From Chrysomallon squamiferum (taxonomy: Eukaryota > Mollusca > Gastropoda > Neomphalida > Peltospiridae): DNA of 64,000 nucleotides. Where the stretch lies: NCBI GenBank assembly GCA_012295275.1, contig CM022676.1, forward strand, positions 17,750,386 to 17,814,385, given 5' to 3'. Positions 25,967 through 38,086 of this stretch are shown piece by piece. The position numbers and the translations under genes are program-made. The notes under the pieces were generated by a model. The model made no database searches. It was not told where the DNA came from and saw only the letters and a list, made by a program, of their open reading frames with translations. The first letter of the stretch is position 1. Each line of letters opens with the position of its first letter.

Positions 25967-27694
25967 ACATAAGTAACACTTACTCCATACAACCAGTGTC
26001 ACCAGCTGCACAGAAATAATGAATATGTAGCAGCTGTGTTTACTGAGAAAATACTCATTTGTAAATGTATTTCTATGTGAAGATTAACACAGATCATGTT
26101 CATTATTATAGATTGTAACAATAACTACTTAAACATACATTTACTAAATTGTGCTCTGGTATATTCAGTATAAATGAAACTAAAAACTGTACATTACAAT
26201 GTGAAAAACAGTCACTTTTTCAATTGCTCAGAAAGTTTCACATTTAAGAATTTCTGATACAGGATCCTCTAGCTGTATATAAAATAGAAGTCAGTAGCAT
26301 CCATGTTTTAAACACAAACTGAGGTTATTTGTAAGAAACATATTACTTCTTGGTTTTCAATAAAATTAAAACTGGAATTAATTTTAAAGCTCAAGTTATA
26401 AAAATCAAAAATAGTTTAAAACAACTTATTTCAAATTTACCAGGAGAAAACTTTAGCCAATCCATAATCCACACCAGCCCAGTGAACATTCTGGAATGAG
26501 CATTGTCTGACTGTGTACAGCTGAAACCTGCGAAAAAAAAAATTCAAAGTAAGGGAAGTAATCATTAAAACATAACAATACCAATATTTTTGAAAAACAA
26601 ACTCCATATTTTAATTTTATATACCATATTTTAAAAAACATATTGCATAATATGCAAATATAAAAACTGAATTCATATCAATAAATATTAAATCTTAATT
26701 CAAAAATAAAGATTAATTCATGTCAATCAATATTAAATTAATCAACATAAAAACTGAAATTTATGACTTTAATAAAAAGTCTTACACTGTATTCACAAAC
26801 AAATACTGGTTATGTCTTGAAAACTGCTAAATGTTAACATTCTCATTCTACATGTGTCAGTTTTAAATATGATTTAGTATTCACAATTACCTACCTCAAA
26901 CAATGGAAATCAAATACAATATGAATATTCATGATTAAGTAATAAATATTAATGTTATGCAAACTGAGAACAGGGCAGGACTTACAGGGTTTGGAGATTC
27001 ACAAACTGCTGATGTCTGCCTGGTCTGTTCACCTCTCACTCAATTCATCATCATCATCAACATCGGCTCCGATGTTTGCAGCCAGTAACTGTAATCATTC
27101 TGTGATGTTCTGCTGCACACATTGTTGATGTTGCAGAACATAAAAACATGGTTGTAAATCTTCTCAAACAGCTGACAGCACTACCTGCAGTGTAATTTTT
27201 ATATTTTTTAACTGTTACAACAGTTTTTTACTGTTTGTTTGTAAAACTTTAACAATCTTCTCATTCAGTAAATTTATATCCAGAGAAAAGCTAAGATTTT
27301 AAAAAGTTTGAATATAAAGAAAAACACATTTGGTTTTCTTTTTATTTATTTATTTGTTTCTCTTACATCAGATCCTAAAAAGTCAGTGCCTCTACTTCAA
27401 TCTTCAGTTCTGATAGCATTATAACATGAAACTAAGTCATAAGTTCAATAACTTAAGACAGCTCAATAGAAAGAAAAAATGTTACATCTTTTATGTTCCT
27501 GCAGTTTTCTAATCTACACACCTAGAAACAAGAAACCAAGACATGCATTACCAGAAACACCAGGAAACCTGGTAGACCAGGAAAATAATCATTACCATGA
27601 AGTCCTTGAACAGCAGGTGCCACAGGATCTCCATGGATACCAAGTTCTCTGGTGTAACCAGCTTCACCCTTTCTACCTGAAAAACTATCACAAC
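25967..27694 (-). pseudogene. Type IV collagen gene remnant (Gly-X-Y exon and NC1 exons)
   Basis: Three minus-strand exons with good splice sites. Exon 27694-27552 encodes interrupted Gly-X-Y triplets (GRKGEAGYT, GIHGDP, PGLPGF); a one-base loss near its end breaks the frame before GVSGNA. Exon 27184-26986 encodes NC1 sequence: SCLRRFTTM, a frameshift, then [20 protein letters not shown] and EPM, a TGA, then AVCESPNP before a GTAAGT donor. Exon 26527-26441 reads AVHSQTMLIPECSLGWCGLW, then GLWIG, a TAA (complement of 26453-26455) where the family has Tyr, then SF. A short possible next exon (26005-25984, AGDTG) is tentative. In collagen IV, NC1 drives trimer and network assembly in basement membrane. 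Introns are kept, so this is a decayed gene or duplicate, not a retrocopy. Confidence 0.85.
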
Positions 27695-28400
27695 CTGAAT
27701 CAGAGAGAAACACAATTTAATTATTCAGGTATTAACTAAGTGTTTTTATAATAGTTTTTATTAGTCAGTTACTTGTACAAAACATGTTGTTTGTCTAGAT
27801 TAGGCGATGTTAAAGTAAGGTTTTCTGTTAAATCCGACTTGTTATTTTCTTTTATAGTTTTTGTTTTTAGTTGTGTCTTTTTTTTTTTTATGATAAATTT
27901 CAACTCTTGACATACAGCTGCAGATAGTATATAACCAAACAACTGATTTTCACATTATATTTTTACATATACTTCTTTCCTATAGTTTTGTTTACCTTCA
28001 AAAGAATGCTTCATGACAAGTATCAATAAAGCCTAGATTATTGTAATTAATACAAACTTTTTAAAAACAAATGTTGTTTAAATTTATCCTGAAAACATAG
28101 AACATGAAATATGATTTATAACCTGAAAGTTTGTAAACAAAAATCGTGTTAACTAGATTTGATCCCTCTTACCAACTAACAGATCACCAGACAGTGATAA
28201 AAATTAGAAATCTTGATAAATTTAATTTGTATGATCTTAGTATTATGAATAAACATTAAAAAGCAGTCACAAAATATTGTAAGTTATCAAAAGATGTAAT
28301 TAGTGGCATGTTCTGACTGAAATATTTAAACAGTATTAAAATAACAATTTATATTACAAACAGATTTCTTAATACGTTATAGGACAAGAGCCAATGTTAA

Positions 28401-28963
28401 TAACTCGGAAATGTTTATTTCATATAAAAGATTTTCTCGTAGCTCTGTAAGTTGGATAACGGCTTACCGTAATTTGCCAAATTGATTTATAAAACTGAAA
28501 TAAAAGCAGCGAACAATTCCAGACGCTAAGAAAATCCGCGAATGATAACTTCATCGAACACTTTATCGCACGCATTTCTTTCAAACAAATAGTTCCCAGT
28601 GTCAATAACATTTTAAACTTCTCAGATATAAAATAAAACAAATACTTGGTTATAGAGTTATCTCCTATGATAACTTGTTCCGTTAACCAACCGATAAACC
28701 TTTTACGAAGAAATCAATCGTACATTCTCGTATATTTCCGTGAAGACAAAGAATAAATCGTAATTTTATAAAAGATATGTATATAGACAGGTGTGCGTGT
28801 ATGTGTCTGCCACTATAGAGTATTATCTATATTTAGAAATATAGAAAGCGCTTCTTTCTCTGCTTAATAATAAACAAAATAAAATAAATAAATCTATATA
28901 TCTATTACACACACACATACACACATATTAGATTCTTACTACTACTACTACTACTATTATTAT

Positions 28964-29050
<87 letters not shown>

Positions 29051-29680
29051 CAACAATAATAATAATTAATAAATAAATTAGTTAATTAATTAAACAGAAA
29101 GAAAGAAGTATAAACTGAAAAACGTTTGGTCTATGGATAAGCCTATGAAAAAAAAAAAAAAAAACAGAGAAAAATAACAAGAAAAAATGAACGAGAGAAA
29201 GCGGAAGAGAGAAATAATAATAAAAAAAAAAAACAGAATTAAATAAAATGAGAAAAGATAGAAATAAATAAATAGAAATGAACGACCTTGATTATGACTT
29301 CACAATTATGACATTTATAATCAGCTGTAGTTTCCATTCACTGGTCTTATTAATAGGTGCGTCTAAAAAAACTAATAAAAATCTATTGATTGATTATTTC
29401 TGTTTAATCTGTTTACAACTGGTACGTGCAGAATTGTTCTGATTAATTAATAGATGAATTACTTAGTTAATGTCAGATTAGTATACCTGTTTAGAACTTA
29501 ACACTTGGTTGATGCTAATACTGGCTAAAATTATTAACTAGTAAGTACGTGAAACAAATGTACTACTACAACTAATAGTAGTAGTGGTGGTAGTATTCGT
29601 AGTAATAATAAGTATTTAATGTAATGCTATATAAGTATTCTTATTCTTCCTTTCTTCTTTTTTTATTTCTTTTTTAATAC

Positions 29681-29726
<46 letters not shown>

Positions 29727-30074
29727 TATTGTCAGTAAATTAAATTTAATACAGTGACATCTGATTAATTACTGACATAATTCATAAACTAAGTTGTACT
29801 GGGAATTACTGGGAAGGTGTTATTAAATAACCATTTAACATCCAAGCCCACATACTGCTGAGTTATGTAACTAAATGTAATCATGACAATTTTTCTCCTG
29901 TCACACAACCATCTATCCTCATGGGTAAAATTAATTTCAATACAAAATCAGGAAAATTCGTAATCATCGATCGCCTTAAAAGTTTATCGATTACCTGGCC
30001 TTGTCTGTAACTCTCACATAGAGGAAACGCGTTTTGCTATCCCGGAATGTCAACACAATGCCGAAACGAGACCG
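28401..30074. other. Gene-free stretch
   Basis: CpG-normal, AT-rich. Holds (ACT)n-(AAT)n at 28938-29060 and (ATT)n at 29680-29724. No supportable gene. Confidence 0.55.
28938..29060. repeat. (ACT)n - (AAT)n triplet array
   Basis: ACT triplets with a few ATT interruptions, passing into AAT and AAC triplets. Confidence 0.95.
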
Positions 30075-30329
30075 CTTGTAAAGAACTACTACTTGTAAAG
30101 AACTACTACTCGTAAAGAACTACTACTTGTAAAGAACTACTACTTGTAAAGAACTACTACTCGTAAAGAACTCCTACTCGTAAAGAACTGCTACTGGTAA
30201 AGAACTGCTACTTGTAAATAACTGCTACTGGTAAAGAACTACTACTTGTAAAGAACTGCTACTCGTAAAGAACTACGACTCGTAAAGAACTACGACTTGT
30301 AAAGAACTACTACTCGTAAAGAACTACTA
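30075..30329 (+). repeat. 17-bp minisatellite, 15 copies
   Basis: Fifteen head-to-tail units of CTTGTAAAGAACTACTA with variation at positions 3 (T/C/G), 14 (A/G/C) and 15-16; every unit is 17 bases long. Unit length not divisible by three and no spacers, so neither a protein repeat nor a CRISPR array. Confidence 0.97.
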
Positions 30330-30342
30330 CTCGTCGATTTCG

Positions 30343-30365
30343 CTGCCACATTGCGCCCTCTAACG
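30343..30365. promoter_or_regulatory. CTCF-like motif
   Basis: The reverse complement, CGTTAGAGGGCGCAA, matches the AGRGGGCGC core of the CTCF consensus conserved in bilaterians. It lies directly right of the minisatellite. Motif match only. Confidence 0.3.
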
Positions 30366-31202
30366 ACAAAAGATCAATTCAGGGACAATAAAAGCGTGAT
30401 TCTCCTGAAGGGAAAACCAATTCTACATCAGCTGTTTACAAACAGATAGGTGTGGTTGTTAGGTACTTAACACAGCTAAATGTAACGCTATTATCATAAG
30501 AGACCATTAAACCAGTTCACTGATGCGGCAGTTTCACCTCGCGCGATGTTGATGTAAGTGTGCGTATGTTTGCGTTATGTATATCTACGTGCTGAAGAGT
30601 TTGTGTGTGGACTGTATCGTGGCTGCGTGAAACGCTCTGATGTTCTGATAATGATGTGCAGATGAGAACTCGTAGCTGGTGTTAAAAACCTGCAGATAAA
30701 ACAGTGTTATAGTACCGGTATACTGCTCTGTCCAGATTTCTGGAACTTTGTTGATATAAACAGAACCTTCCTATCTCTCAATGGAACATACAATGTAGTT
30801 AATCAGCCATTTATATGTGAAGTATGGTGGTCATGAACAAAATGAAAACAACAAGGTTGTAAAAAAGTGAATTTTAACGTATAAAATCTGAGTGTTATTT
30901 TTCAAGTCCTGTAGAAAGAAGGTTAGTCATAACATATAACCAATTTTTAAGTTCAGCAGAAGAAACTAGAGTAATATGTGATAATTTACTCCACATATTT
31001 GGTGGTAAAATCTATAGTTTTGGCATTGATATAGTCCATTCTGAGTTTATTTAAGTTGTTTGAAGCGGTTCATCTCTTGAGGCACGTTGTCAAGAGGTAT
31101 TAAGAAGCAGAACCGGTGGATGCTGTCAAAGAAAACGTTGAGGTAAATCCCAGCTGGTGCAGACTTGAAATATTAGATACATCATGAATATGGGGGCCAG
31201 AT

Positions 31203-31640
31203 TTACTATTATTACTACCCGTACTATTTACAGTACCACTATTGTTACTAGCCATACTATTTCCACCACTACTATTACTATTTCCAGCACTACTATTAGT
31301 CCTACAGTTTCCTCTACTACTATTATTACTATTATTTCCAGTACCACTATTATTATTAGCCCTAATATTTCCAGTAATACTATGATTAGTAGCCCTACTA
31401 TTTCCAGCACTACTATTAATATTTCCATTACTACTATTTCCGAAGCAGTACCACAATTACTATTATTACTAGCTCTACTATTTCCAGTACCACTACTACT
31501 ATTATTATTATTACCAGCCCTACTATTTCCTGTACCACTACTACTACTATTATTATTACTAGCCCATCTATTTTCAGTACTACTATTATTACTAGCCCAT
31601 CTATTTCCAGTACTACTATTATTACTAGTCCTACTATTAA
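31203..31640 (+). repeat. Degenerate (TACTAT-TTTCCAGTAC)n minisatellite
   Basis: Units of about 30-40 bases built from ATTATTACTA and CCTACTATTTCCAGTACCAC, with the most regular units at 31480-31630. It is open in several frames (Ser/Thr/Ile-rich on plus, Asn/Ser-rich on minus), which follows from the repeat composition. I do not call it a gene. Confidence 0.85.
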
Positions 31641-32069
31641 TACGTTTACCTAACTCATCTTGATGTTTGCCCTTAATTTACCTTAATTACCTGATTTATC
31701 GTTGAATGACATTCTTACATAAACTGCAATTTATCCATACTCTTTAAAAGACATTTCGTCTCCGGTATCGTGTATCTGTTAGTTTGTAAGGAAAATATTT
31801 CAAGTATGATTCGGACAGAAGAGAGTAGTTTTAAAATATATCTTTATAACTTATATTTCATTTAGGAGTATAATGCTATGTAATTCTCAGTTTATTTGAC
31901 GTCTATGATTGATAACACAGAATATCTCTACTTTTCGAATGTTCACAATACTTATAAGTATGTGTTTCTGTGTGTATGTGTTTATTTATTTTCTTAATGC
32001 AACGAATTTATTCAGATATAATTATATTTGTATGATCAGATTGACTTTCCTCATTACCCATTACTTAGT

Positions 32070-32182
<113 letters not shown>

Positions 32183-32231
32183 TGTCTATACAAAAGAAAG
32201 AATACTTGTTTTGTTTCTTTTCTTATTCATA

Positions 32232-32516
32232 GATGGTACAGAACATGTGACTATTTTGAGCAATAAGGCAAACGCACATTTATATATTGATAGCTATTTT
32301 ATTGTTATTCTTTTAAATCTTCAGCCAATAAATCTTCAAACTAAGATGTATTTAATTATTCGTCTCTCTCTGTTTCTATATAGATATAGATATACATACA
32401 CTCACGTGCATTTATCCAGTTTGACTCTGACACCACACTGGTATCAACACGACGACGTCATCGTTTGTGAAGTGAGAAACGAAAGCAGGTACAGCAAATG
32501 TTAAACTTAACTTAGC
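32232..32516 (+). pseudogene. Decayed duplicate of the first Ig exon
   Basis: It begins after CTTATTCATAG with a frame reading DGTEHVTILSNKA, parallel to DGPVNVSITGNKAG of the next exon. It ends with LTPHWYQHDDVIVCEVRNES, parallel to IKPEWYQDGDVITCQVQS, and has the same GTGAGT donor. The middle (about 32285-32400) is replaced by unrelated AT-rich sequence, so the first Ig cysteine is lost. A frameshift near 32488 precedes the conserved KLNLA end. This is a dead tandem copy of exon 33419-33742. Confidence 0.7.
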
Positions 32517-32894
32517 ATGTGAGTAGAAATACATTAATTAAAACTCAATTAATTTTCTTATTTGATTCGTTTTTACATGTCTTACATTCGTTCTCTTACT
32601 TTCTTTTGTTTTCATTTTTGTCTCTAGTTCACTCTTTTTCACTCTTTCTGACTGTCTCTGTCCTTCCGTCGTTGTGTATGTTTCTCTGTTTCACTTGTTT
32701 TCGTTTTCTGATTATGACCGAACATCTCATTCTCTATCTGGAACACACAAACTAACATACCGACACGCAGACTACACATCTACGCATACACAAACACATA
32801 AGCTAAATCAAACTCATTTATTTATTTACTTATTTATTGTTATTGTTAATGTTTATACTTTTAAATCTTCAGCCAGTACACGCATTTTGTAAGA

Positions 32895-33003
32895 CTTTTT
32901 CAGCATATTTAATTTTAAATACGTTGATGAGAGTTATCTCAGTTTGTAAATAGGGAAATGTGTTATAACTGGATAAATAGACGTGAGTGTACATATATAT
33001 CTA

Positions 33004-33095
<92 letters not shown>

Positions 33096-33097
33096 TG

Positions 33098-33190
<93 letters not shown>

Positions 33191-33304
33191 AGATATAGAT
33201 ATATATGTACACTCACGTCTATTTATCCAGTTATAACACATTTCCCTATTTACAAACTGAGATAACTCTCATCAACGTATTTAAAATTAAATATGCTGAA
33301 AAAG
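32895..33304. repeat. Perfect inverted repeat: 114-bp arms around a microsatellite core
   Basis: Arm 32895-33008 and arm 33191-33304 are identical when one is reverse-complemented. Between them lie (TC)n, (TG)n, (TA)n and (GA)n, so the TC and GA arrays extend the complementarity. Both strands therefore encode the same start, MCYNWINRREC. It lies in the intron just upstream of Ig exon 33419. It is either a real palindrome or a fold-back assembly artefact. Confidence 0.95.
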
Positions 33305-33418
33305 CAGATTTAACATTTAACTAAAGAATATAATGATACACAAAGACATAATGTTATATACTTATTTAATACATTCAGAAATAGACTTATATCTCTATTT
33401 TTTAAATTTATACTTCAG

Positions 33419-33742
33419 ATGGTCCAGTAAATGTTTCAATCACTGGAAACAAAGCTGGGTTTTTCGCTGATGGTGTTCAAGTTATGCACCTAATTTGTAA
33501 AACTTCTCTGTCTAAAGTTGACGTGATTTTCAAATGGATAAACGAAACGAGTAAAACTGAGATAACTAACAGTATTGGAAATACAGTCAGTACACCAAAG
33601 AGTGGAGGTTATGTTTACTGTCAATATCTAAATATTAAACCTGAGTGGTATCAAGATGGTGACGTCATTACATGTCAAGTACAAAGTAAAAATATCTCAG
33701 GAGTTGAACCAGTGACGTCAAGTACAAAACTGGATTTAAAAT
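33419..33742 (+). CDS. Ig domain exon 1 of the receptor
   Basis: 324 bases, phase 1 at both ends: acceptor TATACTTCAG, donor GTGAGT. Cysteines in HLICKTS and VITCQVQ are spaced as in an Ig domain, with FKWIN providing the core Trp. There is no stop. The donor is followed within about 15 bases by (TG)n and then (TC)n to 33922. Confidence 0.8.
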
Positions 33743-33754
33743 GTGAGTTACGTT

Positions 33755-33925
<171 letters not shown>

Positions 33926-34123
33926 TGGAGTTTAAATTCATCAGAAAACACTTGTTCTAAAGAAAAGTTAAAGTCTTTACTGACAAAGAAATATTTAACT
34001 TTAAATCTATTATGCGCCTTGATTTACATGAAAAAGAAAAGAAAGTAGAAGCTTTTGTCGATCCTTACTTCTTCTTCCTGTTTCTTGTTGTTGTTGTTCT
34101 ACTTCTTCTTCTTCTTCTTCTGA

Positions 34124-34160
<37 letters not shown>

Positions 34161-34180
34161 GATTATTTTTATTATTATTG

Positions 34181-34237
<57 letters not shown>

Positions 34238-34239
34238 AG

Positions 34240-34536
34240 ATGTACCGCAAGAAAAAACAGTACTGAAAGGTTACGACTCTGGCGTCCCAATTCGAGAAGG
34301 AGACGTTATAAAAATGTCGTGTCAAGTCACAGGAGGAAAGCCACTCGTCTCTGACGTCATATTTGTTTGTGACGGAATTAACACGAAAACGAATCGTGTT
34401 ACCATTGGAGACGTGAAGACTAGATTCGTTAGTTTTCAACTGTTAAGAATTCACCACAATAAAATATGTCAGTGTACAGCTAAACACGTCACAAACAAAT
34501 ATATTCTGTCAACAAGCGTATCTCTTTTTGTTAACT
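34240..34536 (+). CDS. Ig domain exon 2 of the receptor
   Basis: 297 bases (99 codons), phase 1 both ends. It reads DVPQEKTVLKGYDSGVPIRE, then IKMSCQVTGG and ICQCTAKH. The acceptor AG (34238-34239) follows directly on a (TTA)n array (34129-34237), so the usual polypyrimidine tract is replaced by triplet repeat. The donor is a consensus GTAAGT. No stop. Confidence 0.78.
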
Positions 34537-34700
34537 GTAAGTATATTAATATTACTACATTTCACAAACTAATATCTACTGTCCACAAACAATTTTCTTT
34601 TTGTTAACTGTAAGTATTTTAATGTTATTACACTTAACAAATATGTTTCTATCTCCAAATAATTCTCTTTTGACTATTGCAAGTACACTGACAATAATCA
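34515..34700 (+). repeat. Triplicated exon-end/donor segment
   Basis: The end of Ig exon 2, CTTTTTGTTAACTGTAAGTAT, recurs at 34597-34617 with the same GTAAGT donor. A more diverged copy is at 34665-34687 (CTCTTTTGACTATTGCAAGTA, GT lost). Unit length is about 70-80 bases. Confidence 0.75.
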
Positions 34701-34988
34701 TATTTTAAGAATAAAACGTACGGATGTATTTTGTATGTATACTGTTGTTTCTTTTCATTAACAATTTTATTAATTTCTGTGTTTAATCAAACAAAATTTA
34801 AACATATATTTTTCATTACTATTTTCATCACACAACATACATACATATTCCTCAGTGATCTACAATACACTTATTATCAAAGACATTTCCTGCCTGATGT
34901 GAAAAAACTAATATTAAATAATTTTTCAGCGTAATGTGTAGAGTTATACACTTGCAATCAATATTCTATTAATTCTGACTTTACATAG

Positions 34989-35285
34989 ACGCACCAACAG
35001 TACGAATGTCTGCACACTTCTACACAAAGAACAAAACTCTACAAATAAGATGTGAAGCAGAAGGTCGCCCTGCAGACTACCACTTCTCTAAATTCAATCA
35101 GATCTGGAGAGGTGAGAAAATCAGAGAACTTGATGGACAGTTTGTGTCACCAAACAAGTATGTCCTGTCCATCCATCAGTACAGTTACAGAGATTCTGGA
35201 ACGTACGTGTGTCCTGTGACTAGCAATGTCATTGGTCTGAACACAATCACTTAGCAGCTTGGAAAAGTGGCAGTTATTGCTGAAG
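34989..35285 (+). CDS. Ig domain exon 3 of the receptor, with late stop
   Basis: 297 bases, phase 1. The best I-set/C2-like domain here: LQIRCEAEGRP, IWRGEKI, DSGTYVCPV. TAG at 35252-35254 lies after the last beta strand, 10 codons before the GTAAGT donor. If translated through the normal message this would release a soluble two- to three-domain form. Otherwise it is a null mutation. Confidence 0.75.
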
Positions 35286-35693
35286 GTAAGTCTCGTGTTC
35301 TTTTTGATACATTATTCTTTATTTGTTTGCAGTTCATTGTAAGACCTGTGTAATTATATTATTTCTGAAATTATTGTGATGTTTTAACCACACAACTGAT
35401 TCTGTTGATGAAAATATACTTGAGTTTTGTGTTTGTGAGCGTGGTAAGTTTGTTTGTTTACGTGTGTGTGGTAATGGTGATGAACTAACAGTTACAGTGC
35501 AGCAAGTATAGTACATTATAGAAAGTTAGTTGGTTTTGTTTGTTTGACTGAAGTACTTTTTGTAGGGGCTGCTTCTTTATTAGTATTTCTTTTTTAAACT
35601 ACCGGAGCTTTTCACCGAGTATCCTGGTTGAATTCAAAAGTTTGCTGGTCAAAATGTTAGAAATGTTTCAACACAAACTTTGTTTAATTTCAG

Positions 35694-36011
35694 TACCGCC
35701 GTCATCAGTAGATACCTCTAACTCTACACTGACTGTGTCTGACGGTGACTCAATTATTTTGAAGAACATGATTGTTTCCCGTTCTAGAATCACCTATTTC
35801 CGATGAGTTAACAAAAACATGAAGGTTATGAAAAGTGTAATTAATGAAACTGATGTCTCTGTTAAAGTCTACAACAAAATTGTCAACGTCACTGGTTACC
35901 TGATATCGCTGGACATTGGTCAGTTTTCACACAGTGAACGAGGGTTGTACATTCTAACAGTCTGTAACAAATTTGGATGTGACAATTTCTACACTTACCT
36001 AAAGTCATCAG
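35694..36011 (+). CDS. Ig domain exon 4 of the receptor, degenerate
   Basis: 318 bases, phase 1. TGA (35804-35806) replaces the expected core Trp in YFR-stop-VNKN. RGLYILTVCNKFGC holds the second cysteine region. No first cysteine is evident, as ILKNM stands where it is expected. The donor is GTTCGT, weaker than the other exons. It appears to be the most decayed of the four, and a candidate for skipping. Confidence 0.65.
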
Positions 36012-36455
36012 GTTCGTGTTATTGTAGAAGTGCAATGTTTATACAATTATTCTCCATATTAAATTTCGGATTAATATTATCCTCTTCATCCTGTTAAAAT
36101 ATTTCACCGACTTTTTGTAAACAAATACTTTACATTTAAAGAGAAACGAATGATTTCATTAGTAATCACTTCACATTATTTAAAGAGAATTATAACCTGA
36201 ATTGTTTGTTACATCACTTTCGTATTTCCCAAAGAATGACCTGTATAGCGAAATACATAAACGATTGTTTAAGATATCCCAGCCTACATCGATGAAAATA
36301 TTATTTTCATTTCGCAGTTAATTGTATTAATTTATTAATTTATTTATGTTCGTCTTCCTTTCGTATGTATGTATGTATATATGTGCGTGTGTGTATGTAT
36401 ATTTGTATGTATATTCAGTTTACGTATTTAAATTAATGTACGTTTATCTTTCTAG

Positions 36456-36587
36456 AAGAACATACCGAGTCTAAATTTGACAAGATGTCTGTCTACATTG
36501 TTACTGCAGTATTGGGTGTCATCATCCTGATCATCGTCGTTGTTGTCTGTGTAATGAGGAAGAGGAGAAAATCAGAGGATAACGACA
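36456..36587 (+). CDS. Transmembrane exon of the receptor
   Basis: 132 bases, phase 1. A short juxtamembrane stalk (EHTESKFDKMS) is followed by about 22 hydrophobic residues and a basic RKRRKS stop-transfer, giving type I topology with the Ig domains outside. Donor GTAAGA. Confidence 0.82.
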
Positions 36588-36742
36588 GTAAGAAACAATG
36601 AGGATATCTGGTAATGAAAATAATTAGCAATATTTACTTATTTTATAATTCTATTTAATAATTATTTTTGTTATTTTTGCATTTCTTTCTTATCTTCTAT
36701 TTTGTCTTCAGTTTTTCAATAACATTTGTTTTTGTGATACAG

Positions 36743-36796
36743 GACAGTTAGACAGCGAGACACAACACAGACCAGTCGACGAAGAACTAAACACAG
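36743..36796 (+). CDS. Cytoplasmic exon of the receptor
   Basis: 54 bases, phase 1, acceptor GATACAG. It encodes an acidic, polar peptide, QLDSETQHRPVDEELNT. The next intron begins with a ~490-base (TC)n tract. Confidence 0.65.
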
Positions 36797-36808
36797 GTCA
36801 AATATTTC

Positions 36809-37305
<497 letters not shown>

Positions 37306-37310
37306 CACAG

Positions 37311-37321
37311 GCGAGACGTAG
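37311..37321 (+). CDS. Possible alternative terminal exon of the receptor
   Basis: After TGTGTCACAG, phase 1 joining to exon 36743-36796 adds Gly-Glu-Thr and a TAG at 37319-37321, giving a short cytoplasmic tail. The alternative is to skip this exon to the terminal exon at 40391. No transcript evidence. Confidence 0.4.
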
Positions 37322-37956
37322 AAATTACTTTCTGTTTCTCAAGGGTGACGCGGTTCAGAGAAATTAGTCTGGCACAGGTTTAAATAGAGAGAATAACAAA
37401 TAGTTTAACTTTATTTATTGATTTGTTGTGATGAACTGTTATAGCTGTATATTTTGCGAAGAGTTAATGAAATCATTCTAGTCTGTTGTTTTAACATAGG
37501 TTAACACTAGATATGTTAAAAAGTTAACTGGCATGTATAATACACCACTCTCAGTGTGTTCAGATTTTTTTATTTTTTTTCTGACAATGAATTCAAGAAC
37601 TATAAACAATGTAGTTCTTAAATGTGGATTTTAGTTTTCTAAAATATATTTCCCATCATACCTGTGTAAAAATAATTGATTTCACATGATCTCTATCAGT
37701 AAGGACACACTGGGTATTCGCAGACACTTCATCGGGGGAGCCCCACCTGTAAGTAAATCATATTAAGTTTATTATTTATTAAACATAAACTTAGCAACTG
37801 TTTGTTTGTTTAATTATGTATGACATGTAAATAAATGAAAATCAGATAAATAGATACATTTGTATATTTGTATCATTAATTTTTACTTGTTTTATTTTTG
37901 GATTTAATTTGTGTTTAAAATGTAAACAGATGAATTATATACAAATATTGTATCAA

Positions 37957-38018
<62 letters not shown>

Positions 38019-38043
38019 ATATATATATATATATATCTATCTA

Positions 38044-38086
<43 letters not shown>

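Larger units (their letters stand above)
21481..28400. other. CpG-poor, microsatellite-poor block
   Basis: In about 6.9 kb I see only around ten CpG dinucleotides and no long TC, TA, TG or AAT array, whereas the flanks have many of both. CpG returns abruptly at about 28.4 kb. The only recognisable exons (collagen IV, MULE transposase, two unidentified) are on the minus strand and all broken. CpG depletion is typical of DNA long methylated in the germ line, such as methylated gene bodies or old transposons in invertebrates. Other parts of the block hold AT-rich DNA with no feature I can name. Confidence 0.75.

Noticed and set aside
30075-30329. CRISPR-like regular array
   Set aside because: Units are contiguous 17-mers without spacers in animal DNA; it is a minisatellite.
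31184-31663. 159-codon Ser/Thr/Ile-rich frame (mucin-like) and antisense Asn/Ser-rich frame
   Set aside because: Entirely within a degenerate minisatellite that is open in several frames; no start or splice context.
37724-37748. 25-base exon-like unit between AG and GTAAGT
   Set aside because: Its length breaks the phase-1 pattern of every other receptor exon; kept only as a note in the intron entry.
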